11,227 nt of DNA from Desulfovibrionales bacterium (GTDB lineage Bacteria > Desulfobacterota > Desulfovibrionia > Desulfovibrionales > Desulfomicrobiaceae): contig JAAYGZ010000408.1 in the NCBI GenBank assembly GCA_012727515.1, positions 1 through 11,227 of the forward strand. The letters are read 5' to 3'. Shown piece after piece: positions 1-7,453 of the stretch; position 1 is the stretch's first letter; every line of letters starts with the position of its first letter. A program made the position numbers and the translations under genes. The notes beneath the pieces are model-generated. The model searched no databases. It was not told where the DNA came from and saw only the letters and a list, made by a program, of their open reading frames with translations.

Positions 1-1
1 A

Positions 2-1121
<1,120 letters not shown>

Positions 1122-1123
<2 letters not shown>

Positions 1124-1129
1124 AGGAGG
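1122..1129 (+). promoter_or_regulatory. Strong ribosome binding site for the nitroreductase gene
   Basis: AAAGGAGG overlaps the tgt stop codon (1121-1123) and sits 5 bases before the ATG at 1135. This places the start at 1135 rather than at the in-frame GTG at 1129, which lies inside the ribosome binding site. The overlap suggests that the two genes share a transcript and may be translationally coupled. Confidence 0.85.
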
Positions 1130-1134
1130 TGTAT

Positions 1135-1734
1135 ATGTTGCATGATCTTGCCCAGCGCAGCCGCAGCTACCGTCGTTTTGACCAGTCTGTGCCTGTGCCG
1201 GTGGCTGATTTACAGGATATGGTCGCTCTCACGCGCCTGTGTCCATCTGCAGGCAATAAGCAGCCCCTGCGCTTTGTGCTCTGTAATGATCCGGCAGAAA
1301 ATGCCCGCATATATGCGTGCCTTAAATGGGCCGCCTACCTGACTGACTGGGATGGACCTCAGCCAGGCGAGCGTCCAGGTGCCTATATTGTTATGGTTAA
1401 TACAGCGCCATCCTGGGATTTTGCCAAATACGACCTGGGCATCATGGCCCAGACCATGCTGCTGGGGGCCACAGAAAAAGGCTTTGGGGGCTGCATTCTG
1501 GCGTCAATAGATCGCTTACGTTTGCATGAGGTTCTGGGCCTTGAAAAAGAACAGGAAATCTGTCTGGTGCTGGCCCTGGGCAAACCCGTGGAAGAGGTAC
1601 GCATTGTTCCTGTGGCAGACAGCGCAGATCCAAAGGCTATCCGCTATTACCGGGACAGTCAGGGCGTGCATTACGTGCCCAAATTGGACATGGATACCCT
1701 TATTCTGCGCACACACACGCACGAGAAAAAATAA
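1135..1734 (+). CDS. Nitroreductase-family flavoprotein
   Basis: A 199-residue protein of the FMN-dependent nitroreductase family; substrate unknown. What can be seen: the N-terminal FMN-phosphate-binding arginine cluster RSRSYRRF at 8-15; PSAGNKQP at 37-44, a typical flavin-contact turn; a central helix at 98-118 (KYDLGIMAQTMLL...) followed by GFGGC at 116-120; and a GKP turn at 149-151. This is the small single-domain form that usually acts as a homodimer and reduces nitro compounds, quinones or flavins with NAD(P)H. I see no signal peptide, membrane segment or fused ferredoxin domain, so it is probably cytoplasmic. The C-terminus carries a short THTHEKK tail. It follows tgt by 11 bases, probably as one transcript, but I know of no functional tie to queuosine. 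It ends at a strong terminator. Family assignment is firm; the role is not. Confidence 0.9.
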   Translation: MLHDLAQRSRSYRRFDQSVPVPVADLQDMVALTRLCPSAGNKQPLRFVLCNDPAENARIYACLKWAAYLTDWDGPQPGERPGAYIVMVNTAPSWDFAKYDLGIMAQTMLLGATEKGFGGCILASIDRLRLHEVLGLEKEQEICLVLALGKPVEEVRIVPVADSADPKAIRYYRDSQGVHYVPKLDMDTLILRTHTHEKK

Positions 1735-1782
1735 AAATGCAGGAGCGCCTTGTGGCAGCTCCTGCATCAGAATCTTGTTTTT
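1731..1782. terminator. Bidirectional rho-independent terminator between convergent genes
   Basis: A 10-bp perfect inverted repeat (ATGCAGGAGC at 1737-1746, GCTCCTGCAT at 1758-1767) is extended inward by GCC/GGC at 1747-1749 and 1754-1756 around a TTGT loop, with one unpaired A at 1757. On the minus strand the stem is followed at once by a long T-rich tract (complement of the A-rich 1726-1736), ideal for ending the rrf2 transcript. On the plus strand a weaker TTGTTTTTC follows at about 1774-1782, which can end the tgt-nitroreductase transcript. It lies exactly between the two convergent stop codons. Confidence 0.9.
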
Positions 1783-1803
1783 CTACGGTGTTATGCGCAG
1801 GAA

Positions 1804-2220
1804 TCAGCCCTGACGGCTGATCAGATCACTCAGGCGATACCCATCCAGGGTCTGCATCAGTACATTACCCGCCTCAATCCATACAAACTGCGTCACGCAT
1901 TCTCCGGCCAGAGAGCATTCTCCGCAAATCGGCTCGCCTTCAGCGCAATGCGTAATCATGACTTTTTCTTCAAGTGCACGCACCACGTCGCCCACAGTGA
2001 TATCTGTGGCAGGCTTGGCAAGTTTATGTCCACCAAAAGGTCCGCGTTTGCTGTCAAGGAGTCCACTTCGCCGCAAGCCAGTGATAAGTTTTTCAATATA
2101 TTTCTGCGAAATCTTCTGCCGTCTGGCAATATCCGTTGTATTAACCCAGCCCTTATCCTGATTAAGAGCAATATCTAATACCAGACGAGTTCCGTAGCGG
2201 CTGCGGGTGGTTAAACGCAT
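1804..2220 (-). CDS. rrf2: Rrf2-family winged-helix repressor of the hmc operon
   Basis: A 138-residue transcription factor of the Rrf2 family, which is named after this very gene in the Desulfovibrio vulgaris hmc operon. Known members (IscR, NsrR, RsrR) bind DNA as dimers and usually sense redox state or NO through an Fe-S cluster. The start MRLTTRSRYGTRLVLDIA is typical. The helix-turn-helix spans about 27-50 (VNTTDIARRQKISQKYIEKL) and the wing about 55-70 (SKRGPFGGHKLAKP). Four cysteines, C92, C99, C102 and C108, lie where IscR has C92, C98 and C104, so a cluster is plausible. I chose the ATG at 2220, preceded by GGAGGA; longer in-frame starts add residues that homologues lack. The gene lies 38 bases after the kinase gene and is the last of the operon. 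In D. vulgaris, loss of rrf1-rrf2 raises hmc expression, so autorepression of the operon is the likely job. Confidence 0.92.
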   Translation of the reverse strand: MRLTTRSRYGTRLVLDIALNQDKGWVNTTDIARRQKISQKYIEKLITGLRRSGLLDSKRGPFGGHKLAKPATDITVGDVVRALEEKVMITHCAEGEPICGECSLAGECVTQFVWIEAGNVLMQTLDGYRLSDLISRQG

Positions 2221-2224
2221 GCGT

Positions 2225-2230
2225 TCCTCC
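2225..2230 (-). promoter_or_regulatory. Ribosome binding site that fixes the rrf2 start
   Basis: GGAGGA on the minus strand, 4 bases before the ATG at 2220. It favours this start over upstream in-frame candidates, which would extend the protein by up to 17 residues and overlap the end of the kinase gene. Confidence 0.8.
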
Positions 2231-2258
2231 AACATTGAAAAAGGATATGCCAAGCCCA

Positions 2259-3767
2259 TCACTGTACACAAACCTTGTCCTGTTCATCGGTATGAACAGG
2301 CTGGGGCACATATTTTCGAGGCAGTTCAACTCGAAATTCCGTACCAACGCCTGGCGTGGAATCTACCAGAATGCGCCCGCCATGCTGTTTAACCACTTCA
2401 TTGGCTATGTACAAGCCAAGTCCTGTGCCTTTACTGCCCTTTGAAGAGAAAAACAGAGAAAACATTTTTTCCTGGGCAGAGCGGTCAATGCCCATACCAT
2501 TATCACGGATGAGAAATGTCACAGTATCAGGGCCTCCTTCCATGATAAACGATACAGTATGACTATTTTTACATTCATCCTCAATACATGCGTCCACGGC
2601 ATTTTCAAGGATATTGACCAGGCCCGATGAGATAACCTCTGGGTCAATTTCAATGCGGTCCATGGTGCCATTAAAGTGCTTTTCAAAGTTGATTCCGTGC
2701 TTGCTGGCCTTGGGCTCAACAAAATTTGCAACGCCTTCGCCAAAATTGCGGGCATCAACCAACTGGATATTTAAGTCACGTTCTTTGGAATAATAGAGCA
2801 TTTCCAGAACAGAATTGCGGATACGCGAAACCATAAGCTTGACCCGCTCTGCGCCATTGGCCACCAGGTCCATGTCATTGTGTGCAATACCCTTTTCCAG
2901 GCGATACAAGCCGCCATCTAAAGCCGTGAGCATCCCGCGTACACCGTGGGATATGGAGCCGATAAACAGCCCTAAAGAGGTCAGGCGACCTTGCAGTTCA
3001 CGGATCTGGGTAATATCTGTTGCCAGTTCCATGACTTCGGTTATCTCTCCATGCTCATCCCGCAAGGGCGCAGTCAGGGTGAACACGATTTTCTGCTTGC
3101 CATCGCATGTGGTCACAACTTCTTCGGTCTGGTGCACCATGCCATCAGCAAAGGTCTGTTCAACCGGACAATTCGGGCAGGGATGTGTGCGATGCTTATA
3201 CACTTCATAGCAGCGTTCGCCCAGGCAGGCTCCAAAATCCAGCTTAAACTGACGATTGGCCCGCACAATGCGCTGCTGACGATTCTGGACAGAAATATAA
3301 CAGGGCACTTCATCAAAAAGTTGGCGACAAAGTTGCTGGTTTTCTTCCAGAACTTTTGTCTTGGTGCGTAATGTTTCCACTTCTTCATGCAGGGCTACTG
3401 TTGCCCTGGCCCGGCTCAGTGCGATGCGCAGTGCTTCTTCAGAAACAGGCTTAAACAGGAAATCTGCTGCGCCATCTTCAAGTAATTCCAGCCCCAGGAC
3501 ATAATCGCCTTCAGAAACCAAGGTAATAATCTGGGTGGTTGGATACAGGACTAAGATGCGCTGTAATAAAATACGGGCCTGGTCTGGCCCGCACAATCCA
3601 AGCAGCACCAGTCTGGGGCGCACCGTGCTCATGACATCCAGGGCCTGCTCGTAATCACAGGTAGAAGGGCGATACCCGTATTCTGATAAAATACGCGCCA
3701 GCACCCGGCCATGACCCACGTCCTGGGTAATGATAACAATGGATTCTGAAACAACAAATGTATGCAT
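2259..3767 (-). CDS. PAS sensor histidine kinase with degenerate N-terminal receiver domain
   Basis: A 502-residue soluble kinase with no membrane segment. Residues about 8-122 fold like a receiver, but the phospho-acceptor position reads LVLLGL (Gly57 instead of Asp) and only one of the acidic-pocket residues (Asp16) is clear; Lys106 is kept. A short helical linker follows (about 123-150), then a PAS domain (about 151-258) with a Cys-rich insert, C186 and CPNCP at 197-201. The dimerisation/H-box region carries SISHGVRG with candidate phospho-His274. The HATPase domain (about 340-485) is complete: N-box NILENAVDA (385-393), G1 box DNGMG (422-426), F-box and GTGLGL (447-452). I chose the ATG at 3767; a TTG at 3809 would put translation inside a terminator stem. 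No clear ribosome binding site precedes the ATG. The likely partner is the adjacent single-domain receiver. The D. vulgaris operon, as I recall it, lacks this gene. Confidence 0.88.
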   Translation of the reverse strand: MHTFVVSESIVIITQDVGHGRVLARILSEYGYRPSTCDYEQALDVMSTVRPRLVLLGLCGPDQARILLQRILVLYPTTQIITLVSEGDYVLGLELLEDGAADFLFKPVSEEALRIALSRARATVALHEEVETLRTKTKVLEENQQLCRQLFDEVPCYISVQNRQQRIVRANRQFKLDFGACLGERCYEVYKHRTHPCPNCPVEQTFADGMVHQTEEVVTTCDGKQKIVFTLTAPLRDEHGEITEVMELATDITQIRELQGRLTSLGLFIGSISHGVRGMLTALDGGLYRLEKGIAHNDMDLVANGAERVKLMVSRIRNSVLEMLYYSKERDLNIQLVDARNFGEGVANFVEPKASKHGINFEKHFNGTMDRIEIDPEVISSGLVNILENAVDACIEDECKNSHTVSFIMEGGPDTVTFLIRDNGMGIDRSAQEKMFSLFFSSKGSKGTGLGLYIANEVVKQHGGRILVDSTPGVGTEFRVELPRKYVPQPVHTDEQDKVCVQ

Positions 3768-3776
3768 GGTGTTCAC

Positions 3777-3818
3777 AAAAAAAGCCCCTGCACTATTCAG
3801 ATAGGGCAAGGGCTTTTT
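3777..3818 (-). terminator. Rho-independent terminator between rrf1 and the kinase gene
   Basis: Read on the minus strand, AAAAAGCCC (3818-3810) pairs with GGGCTTTTT (3787-3779), and the stem is extended inward by a G-U pair and TGC/GCA. It ends in a run of seven T. It sits 13 bases after the rrf1 stop and about 10 bases before the kinase ATG. The flanking A-run and T-run could also let it work on the other strand, but no plus-strand gene needs it. Its place inside the operon suggests that it reduces, rather than abolishes, transcription of the kinase and rrf2. Confidence 0.85.
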
Positions 3819-3831
3819 GTACGCTATATGG

Positions 3832-4185
3832 TTAGCCCAGCACTTCCTTAACCACTTTCAGCAATTCCTCACGATCAAAAGGCTTGGTAAACGAAGCCAC
3901 AGCCTTGGGGATCGCATACTTGTTTCCGGCCAGACCGCTGATAACAATAACCGGAATGTTTTTGTGCTCATTATCCTGAGTCAGTTCCCGATAAAAACGC
4001 GGGCCCCACTCCTTGGGCATTTCCAGATCCAGGGTAATGAGTGCGGGTTTTTCCTGACGAACCATGCTCAGCGCGTCAGCGCCGTCAGTGGCCTTGCAGG
4101 TTGCATATCCAGCATCCTGAAAAATGTCTTCCAGATAGGTGACGATATTCGGATCATCATCCACGATTAAAATCTTCTGAGTCAT
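3832..4185 (-). CDS. rrf1: Single-domain response regulator (Rrf1-like)
   Basis: A 117-residue protein that is a receiver domain and nothing else. The acidic pocket Asp9-Asp11 (ILIVDDD), phospho-acceptor Asp53 (ITLDLEMP), the switch Ser83 (VIVISG) and Lys101 (FTKPF) are all present, so phosphorylation should work. With no DNA-binding or enzyme domain it must act by protein contact or as a phosphorelay shuttle. MPKEWG replaces the usual MPxMDG after Asp53. A likely ribosome binding site, AGGGGG, lies about 7 bases before the ATG at 4185. It follows the universal stress protein gene by 24 bases and ends at a terminator. Position and type match Rrf1 of the D. vulgaris hmc operon, although there I recall it following hmcF directly. 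The nearby kinase is the obvious phosphodonor, which is an inference. Confidence 0.85.
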   Translation of the reverse strand: MTQKILIVDDDPNIVTYLEDIFQDAGYATCKATDGADALSMVRQEKPALITLDLEMPKEWGPRFYRELTQDNEHKNIPVIVISGLAGNKYAIPKAVASFTKPFDREELLKVVKEVLG

Positions 4186-4209
4186 GAGACACCCCCTATA
4201 TTCGTTGCA

Positions 4210-5130
4210 TTAAACCAGTTGCACTTTGTCTGGACGATTGACTGAAGCCACCGGACAGGTTGCGCGTAAGAGCACCTGCTCCAGAGTGCGTCCGAAAACA
4301 GCGGCTTCGTCACTGACATCTTTGGAATGGTGGGCCATAATAATCAAATCTGCCTGCTTTTCGCGTGCGTATTTGACGATTTCAATATATGGAATACCTT
4401 CCCAGATATCTGCGCTGATCTTTGTAAAATCTCCGGCCTGAATCAGGTACTTGCGTCTGACCCGGTCCCTGGCCTCAATCAGTGTATCATCAAGTTCTTT
4501 CTGCGAAATGAGATTATGGGCTGAACCCACGTCAATGGCGTGGAACACATGCAGATTGGCATCCAGTTCTTTGGCTGTTTTCAGGGCAAACTTAAAGGCG
4601 TGTTCCGAAGCCCTGGAAAAGTCTGCTCCAAAAACAATATTGGTAAATCCGCCCCAGAAGGATGCAACCGGACGGTTGACCACCAGCACCGGAGCCTTGG
4701 ATGCCTTGGCCACCCGCTGTAGTGTTGAGCCTGCAAAATGGCGCTGATAGGCGTCAGAATCTGCTTCGCAACCTGTGGTGCTGGCACCCATAATAATCAG
4801 GTCCACATCTTCACTGCGGGCTTTGCGCAGTACTTCGCGGTGCGGGATACCGACCACTGCGTCCAGTTCGCAGTCAACGCCCATTTTTAATTGACGGTCA
4901 TAGGTGGATTTCAGTTCATCCTTGACCCATAAGATATAATCATCATCGAGTTCTACTTTCTCGCCAGTACGCACGTCCACCACGACCTGACTGAATCCAC
5001 GGCTTGGCACGCCCAGGACGTGATACACGAAAAGCTTGGCATTATAGCGCGCCGCCAGATCAAAGGCCACTCGCGCCGCAGCATCGCAGCACGGAGATCC
5101 TGACGTGGCAAACAGAATTTTCTTGAACAT
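4210..5130 (-). CDS. Tandem-domain universal stress protein
   Basis: A 306-residue protein made of two UspA-type domains (about 1-152 and 162-298), the arrangement of UspE-like proteins. Domain 1 starts MFKKILFATSGSP and keeps much of an ATP-binding loop, LIIMGASTTG (111-120) and FAGSTLQRV (132-140), ending in APVLVVNRP. Domain 2 starts NIVFGADFS (164-172) and has LIIMAHHS (262-269), where the usual glycine after Met is Ala, followed by FGRTLEQVLLRATCPVASVNRP; its nucleotide binding may be lost. Such proteins are cytoplasmic and help cells withstand starvation, oxidants or redox stress; some bind ATP or other proteins. It has an AGGAG ribosome binding site 9 bases before the ATG. It lies 53 bases after hmcF, with a stem-loop in the gap, and 24 bases before rrf1, so it is probably co-transcribed with the electron-transfer genes. 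Its job here is unknown. Confidence 0.92.
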   Translation of the reverse strand: MFKKILFATSGSPCCDAAARVAFDLAARYNAKLFVYHVLGVPSRGFSQVVVDVRTGEKVELDDDYILWVKDELKSTYDRQLKMGVDCELDAVVGIPHREVLRKARSEDVDLIIMGASTTGCEADSDAYQRHFAGSTLQRVAKASKAPVLVVNRPVASFWGGFTNIVFGADFSRASEHAFKFALKTAKELDANLHVFHAIDVGSAHNLISQKELDDTLIEARDRVRRKYLIQAGDFTKISADIWEGIPYIEIVKYAREKQADLIIMAHHSKDVSDEAAVFGRTLEQVLLRATCPVASVNRPDKVQLV

Positions 5131-5151
5131 GTGTCAACTCCTGCTTGGTTG

Positions 5152-5176
5152 CAGTGCGCCGCAATGCAGCGCACTG
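5152..5176 (-). other. Intercistronic stem-loop between hmcF and the universal stress protein gene
   Basis: CAGTGCGC at 5152-5159 and GCGCACTG at 5169-5176 form a perfect 8-bp GC-rich stem around a 9-base loop, 7 bases beyond the hmcF stop codon. No T-run follows on the minus strand, so it is not a classic terminator. A role in protecting or processing the 3' end of the hmcA-F message is plausible. It could equally be a protein-binding palindrome. Confidence 0.6.
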
Positions 5177-5183
5177 TGGATCC

Positions 5184-6566
5184 TTATTCCTGGGGCAAAA
5201 GATGCTCCGGCACCTCAACCATTTTAATCAAGAGCGGCTTGAGAAAACTCCATTTAATGCCGATCTCGTATTCCTCTTCCAGGTCGCGGATAGCATCCCA
5301 GCAATTATGGCACGGCGCAATGACGAACTTTGCCCCTGTGGCCAGAATCTGCTCCCGTTTCATCCTGAGCGCCACGTTGCGCTGTTTGCGATAGCGCCCA
5401 ATACCGTTGAATCCGCCGCCGCCACCACAGCAATAGTTGTGCTCTTTGTTGGGGGCCATTTCACGGAAATCCTCGGCCATGTGCTTCATAATGATGCGTG
5501 TACAATCACGCAGACCAGCATTGCGCACATAGTTGCAGGAATCCTGCACAGTGACCGGCTCTTTGATGCGCTTGGACGGATCAATCCTGAGCTTGCCTGA
5601 TTCCAGGGCTTCAGCCACCCATTCCACATAATGCAGGCATTCCACGGGCGGCTTGCCATCAGGACGACCAGCCCAGTATGGCCCTTCAATAACTGTGGCG
5701 CGGTAGGCGTGTCCACATTCTGTGGCCACCATGCGCTTGGGCCGCAAACGCTCCATGGACTCATACACTGTATCGACCTGCATTTTACATGCTTCCCAGT
5801 CTCCGGCAAACATGGATAAACTGGTCATTTCCCAGCCATCAGAAGGCATGGTCCAGTTTTCACCGGCAATGTGGAATAAAATCGCGGCTTCCACAATATC
5901 TTCAGGGTAATGCTTGGCCTCACGAGCATTGATCATATAAATGATGTCCGCATCTTCCTTATCAACAGGAATTTCCAGACAGGGCCATTCTTCCAGGGCC
6001 TCATCAACCATCCATTCGCAGGTATCGACAAATTCCTCCACCGTAACGTCCATCTGGGCGCGGAACAGGCGGTGCATACCAGAGCCGATCTTGAGTTCCC
6101 ACGGCACAAAGCCCTGAGAATGAAGCAGGCCGCGCAGGTAGCTGAACATAACGCCCATATCAATGCCGTAGGGGCAAAAGCTGCCACACCGGTTGCAGCA
6201 GGTGCATTTGGACCAGGCTGTGTCCATGCACATGCGCATGAACTCATTGCTGACCTTGCCCTGTTTTTTAACTATTTCGCCCAGGGTGGACTGAATTTTA
6301 TATGATGGGACCTGCTTGGGATCGCGTCCATTGACAGAATACAAAAAGCAACTGTCCGCGCATAGTCCGCAATGAGCACAAATATCCAGCCAGGTTTTGG
6401 TGCGTGATTTCAAGGTCTTTTGAATCAGCGCCCACAAGGCGTCGGAGTCCACCTCCAGTTCTTCCATTTCCGCATAGTATGTTCTGCCGTTACTGTCCGC
6501 CAAAAGGGCATTAAGCTCTTCTTTTGTGGAAACCGGCTTTTTATTACACAGAGTTCCTTCAGGCAT
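5184..6566 (-). CDS. hmcF: HmcF, cytoplasmic Fe-S protein of the Hmc complex (HdrD-like)
   Basis: A 460-residue protein, near the length of D. vulgaris HmcF. It is the cytoplasmic electron-accepting or -donating end of the Hmc complex and resembles heterodisulfide reductase subunit D and other CCG-domain proteins. Two ferredoxin-type 4Fe-4S motifs are seen: [11 protein letters not shown] (63-73) and [12 protein letters not shown] (121-132, cluster Cys 121, 124, 127, 131). Two CCG-type modules follow, with CGHAYR (284-289) and CLHYVEW (310-316) in the first, and CNYVRN (344-349), [10 protein letters not shown] (377-386) and CHNC (419-422) in the second; the latter may hold an extra Fe-S centre at a substrate or electron-exit site. 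There is no signal peptide or membrane helix. AGAGGAAG precedes the ATG at 6566, 17 bases after the hmcE stop. The physiological cytoplasmic partner of HmcF is not shown by the sequence. Confidence 0.95.
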   Translation of the reverse strand: MPEGTLCNKKPVSTKEELNALLADSNGRTYYAEMEELEVDSDALWALIQKTLKSRTKTWLDICAHCGLCADSCFLYSVNGRDPKQVPSYKIQSTLGEIVKKQGKVSNEFMRMCMDTAWSKCTCCNRCGSFCPYGIDMGVMFSYLRGLLHSQGFVPWELKIGSGMHRLFRAQMDVTVEEFVDTCEWMVDEALEEWPCLEIPVDKEDADIIYMINAREAKHYPEDIVEAAILFHIAGENWTMPSDGWEMTSLSMFAGDWEACKMQVDTVYESMERLRPKRMVATECGHAYRATVIEGPYWAGRPDGKPPVECLHYVEWVAEALESGKLRIDPSKRIKEPVTVQDSCNYVRNAGLRDCTRIIMKHMAEDFREMAPNKEHNYCCGGGGGFNGIGRYRKQRNVALRMKREQILATGAKFVIAPCHNCWDAIRDLEEEYEIGIKWSFLKPLLIKMVEVPEHLLPQE

Positions 6567-6583
6567 GTTCTCTTCCTCTTGGC

Positions 6584-7258
6584 TTACCAGTCAAAATTGG
6601 TCTTCATTCCGCCGCGCTTGATCCCAAAATCCATGCCCAGCTGGATGCGTGTGCAGAAAAAAAGCACAATGTGCGCCAGCCTGGTAAAGGGTGCGGTCAG
6701 CAGGACTGTCACACCGCAGGCAACATGCAGGGTGATCCAGAATGAATAATGAACAGGGTTGTGTGCAGCCACAATACCTGATGCCAGCAGCGTCAGAATA
6801 AGGGCCAGCAACAGCATATCATTGATGTTTGTCAAAATGCGTACCTCTGGCAGCAGCATACGGCGCACCACAATGCCCAATCCACCAAGCAGAGCAGCGA
6901 TAGACAGAACATCGGCGAGTATCTGCGGCATGGCAGGCCAGTTGATACCCAGACCGTTTTTAATCATGACCGCATGTCCTTCAAGAAAAAGCGGTACAAT
7001 GACCACGCCAATATGCAGGGCAAAAAACATCAGGGTATAGATGGGTTTTGCCCGCCAGCCATGCGTGCCAAAAGGCAGCAGCCAGCTATACACAGAGCGC
7101 ACTGCGCCTCTGATTCCGTACTTCATCTGCGGCCTGTAGGCCACACGGTCCAGTCGCCAGTCCAGGCCCCGAAAATAGAGCACTACCCGGACAGTCAGGC
7201 CGACAAAGAAGACTGCAAAGGCAATCCAGAGCAGCGGACCAGTCAATATTTCGTACAT
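6584..7258 (-). CDS. hmcE: HmcE, cytochrome b-like membrane subunit
   Basis: A 224-residue membrane protein matching HmcE, related to the NarI/HdrE/DsrM cytochrome b group. About five helices are visible: 8-28, 73-93, 110-130, 147-165 and 173-200. Histidines in or near helices that could bind haem b include His82 (FFALHIG), His95, His166, His170, His178 (ITLHVACG) and His196 (RLAHIV); I cannot assign the ligand pairs by eye. A charged loop at 30-55 and the basic C-terminal end (KRGGMK) fit a cytoplasmic side. In the complex it would carry electrons across the membrane next to HmcC and HmcD, towards HmcF. AAGGAG lies 7 bases before the ATG at 7258. A stem-loop lies just upstream, between it and hmcD. 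Confidence 0.93.
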   Translation of the reverse strand: MYEILTGPLLWIAFAVFFVGLTVRVVLYFRGLDWRLDRVAYRPQMKYGIRGAVRSVYSWLLPFGTHGWRAKPIYTLMFFALHIGVVIVPLFLEGHAVMIKNGLGINWPAMPQILADVLSIAALLGGLGIVVRRMLLPEVRILTNINDMLLLALILTLLASGIVAAHNPVHYSFWITLHVACGVTVLLTAPFTRLAHIVLFFCTRIQLGMDFGIKRGGMKTNFDW

Positions 7259-7272
7259 GGGATAACTCCTTC

Positions 7273-7290
7273 CTTGGTCAAAGGACCAAG
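7273..7290 (-). other. Intercistronic stem-loop between hmcD and hmcE
   Basis: CTTGGTC (7273-7279) and GACCAAG (7284-7290) form a perfect 7-bp stem with a 4-base loop. It starts one base after the hmcD TAG and ends a few bases before the hmcE ribosome binding site (AAGGAG, about 7266-7271). There is no T-run, so it is not a terminator. It could tune hmcE translation or mRNA decay. Confidence 0.55.
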
Positions 7291-7291
7291 T

Positions 7292-7441
7292 CTATTCTTC
7301 TTCCTTATCAGCGAACCTGTCCTCATCCCGTTCTGACACAAACAGCCAAAAGGCCACGAATGCCACCAGACTAAGGCCCATGCCCACATAGGCCATGCCT
7401 TTGGTCCAGAACATGAAGTCATGTAAGGTCATGAATTCCAT
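7292..7441 (-). CDS. hmcD: HmcD, small single-helix membrane subunit
   Basis: A 49-codon gene that general ORF thresholds would miss. The protein starts MEFMTLHDFMFWTKG, has one hydrophobic helix at about 15-36 (GMAYVGMGLSLVAFVAFWLFV) and ends in an acidic tail (SERDEDRFADKEEE). It lies exactly where hmcD is found, between hmcC and hmcE, and its size (about 6 kDa) matches the known subunit. The ribosome binding site AGGAGG (7448-7453) lies 6 bases before the ATG at 7441; hmcC ends at 7454, so the site abuts the hmcC stop. No cofactor-binding residues are evident. It is probably a structural or assembly subunit, comparable to the tiny subunits of other NrfD-type complexes; that role is inferred. 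Confidence 0.88.
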   Translation of the reverse strand: MEFMTLHDFMFWTKGMAYVGMGLSLVAFVAFWLFVSERDEDRFADKEEE

Positions 7442-7453
7442 AGCCAGCCTCCT

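Noticed and set aside
1129..1134. GTG start at 1129 for the nitroreductase
   Set aside because: This GTG is part of the ribosome binding site itself; the ATG at 1135 is correctly spaced.
2221..2271. Longer start for rrf2 adding 17 residues
   Set aside because: MRLTTRSRYG at 2220 is the typical family start and has GGAGGA before it. The longer form overlaps the kinase gene end.
3768..3809. Longer start (TTG at 3809) for the sensor kinase
   Set aside because: It would lie in the terminator stem and add 14 residues with no ribosome binding site. The ATG at 3767 fits the start of the receiver fold.
5910..6305. Open frame of 131 codons on the plus strand opposite hmcF
   Set aside because: Shadow of hmcF with no recognisable domain or ribosome binding site.
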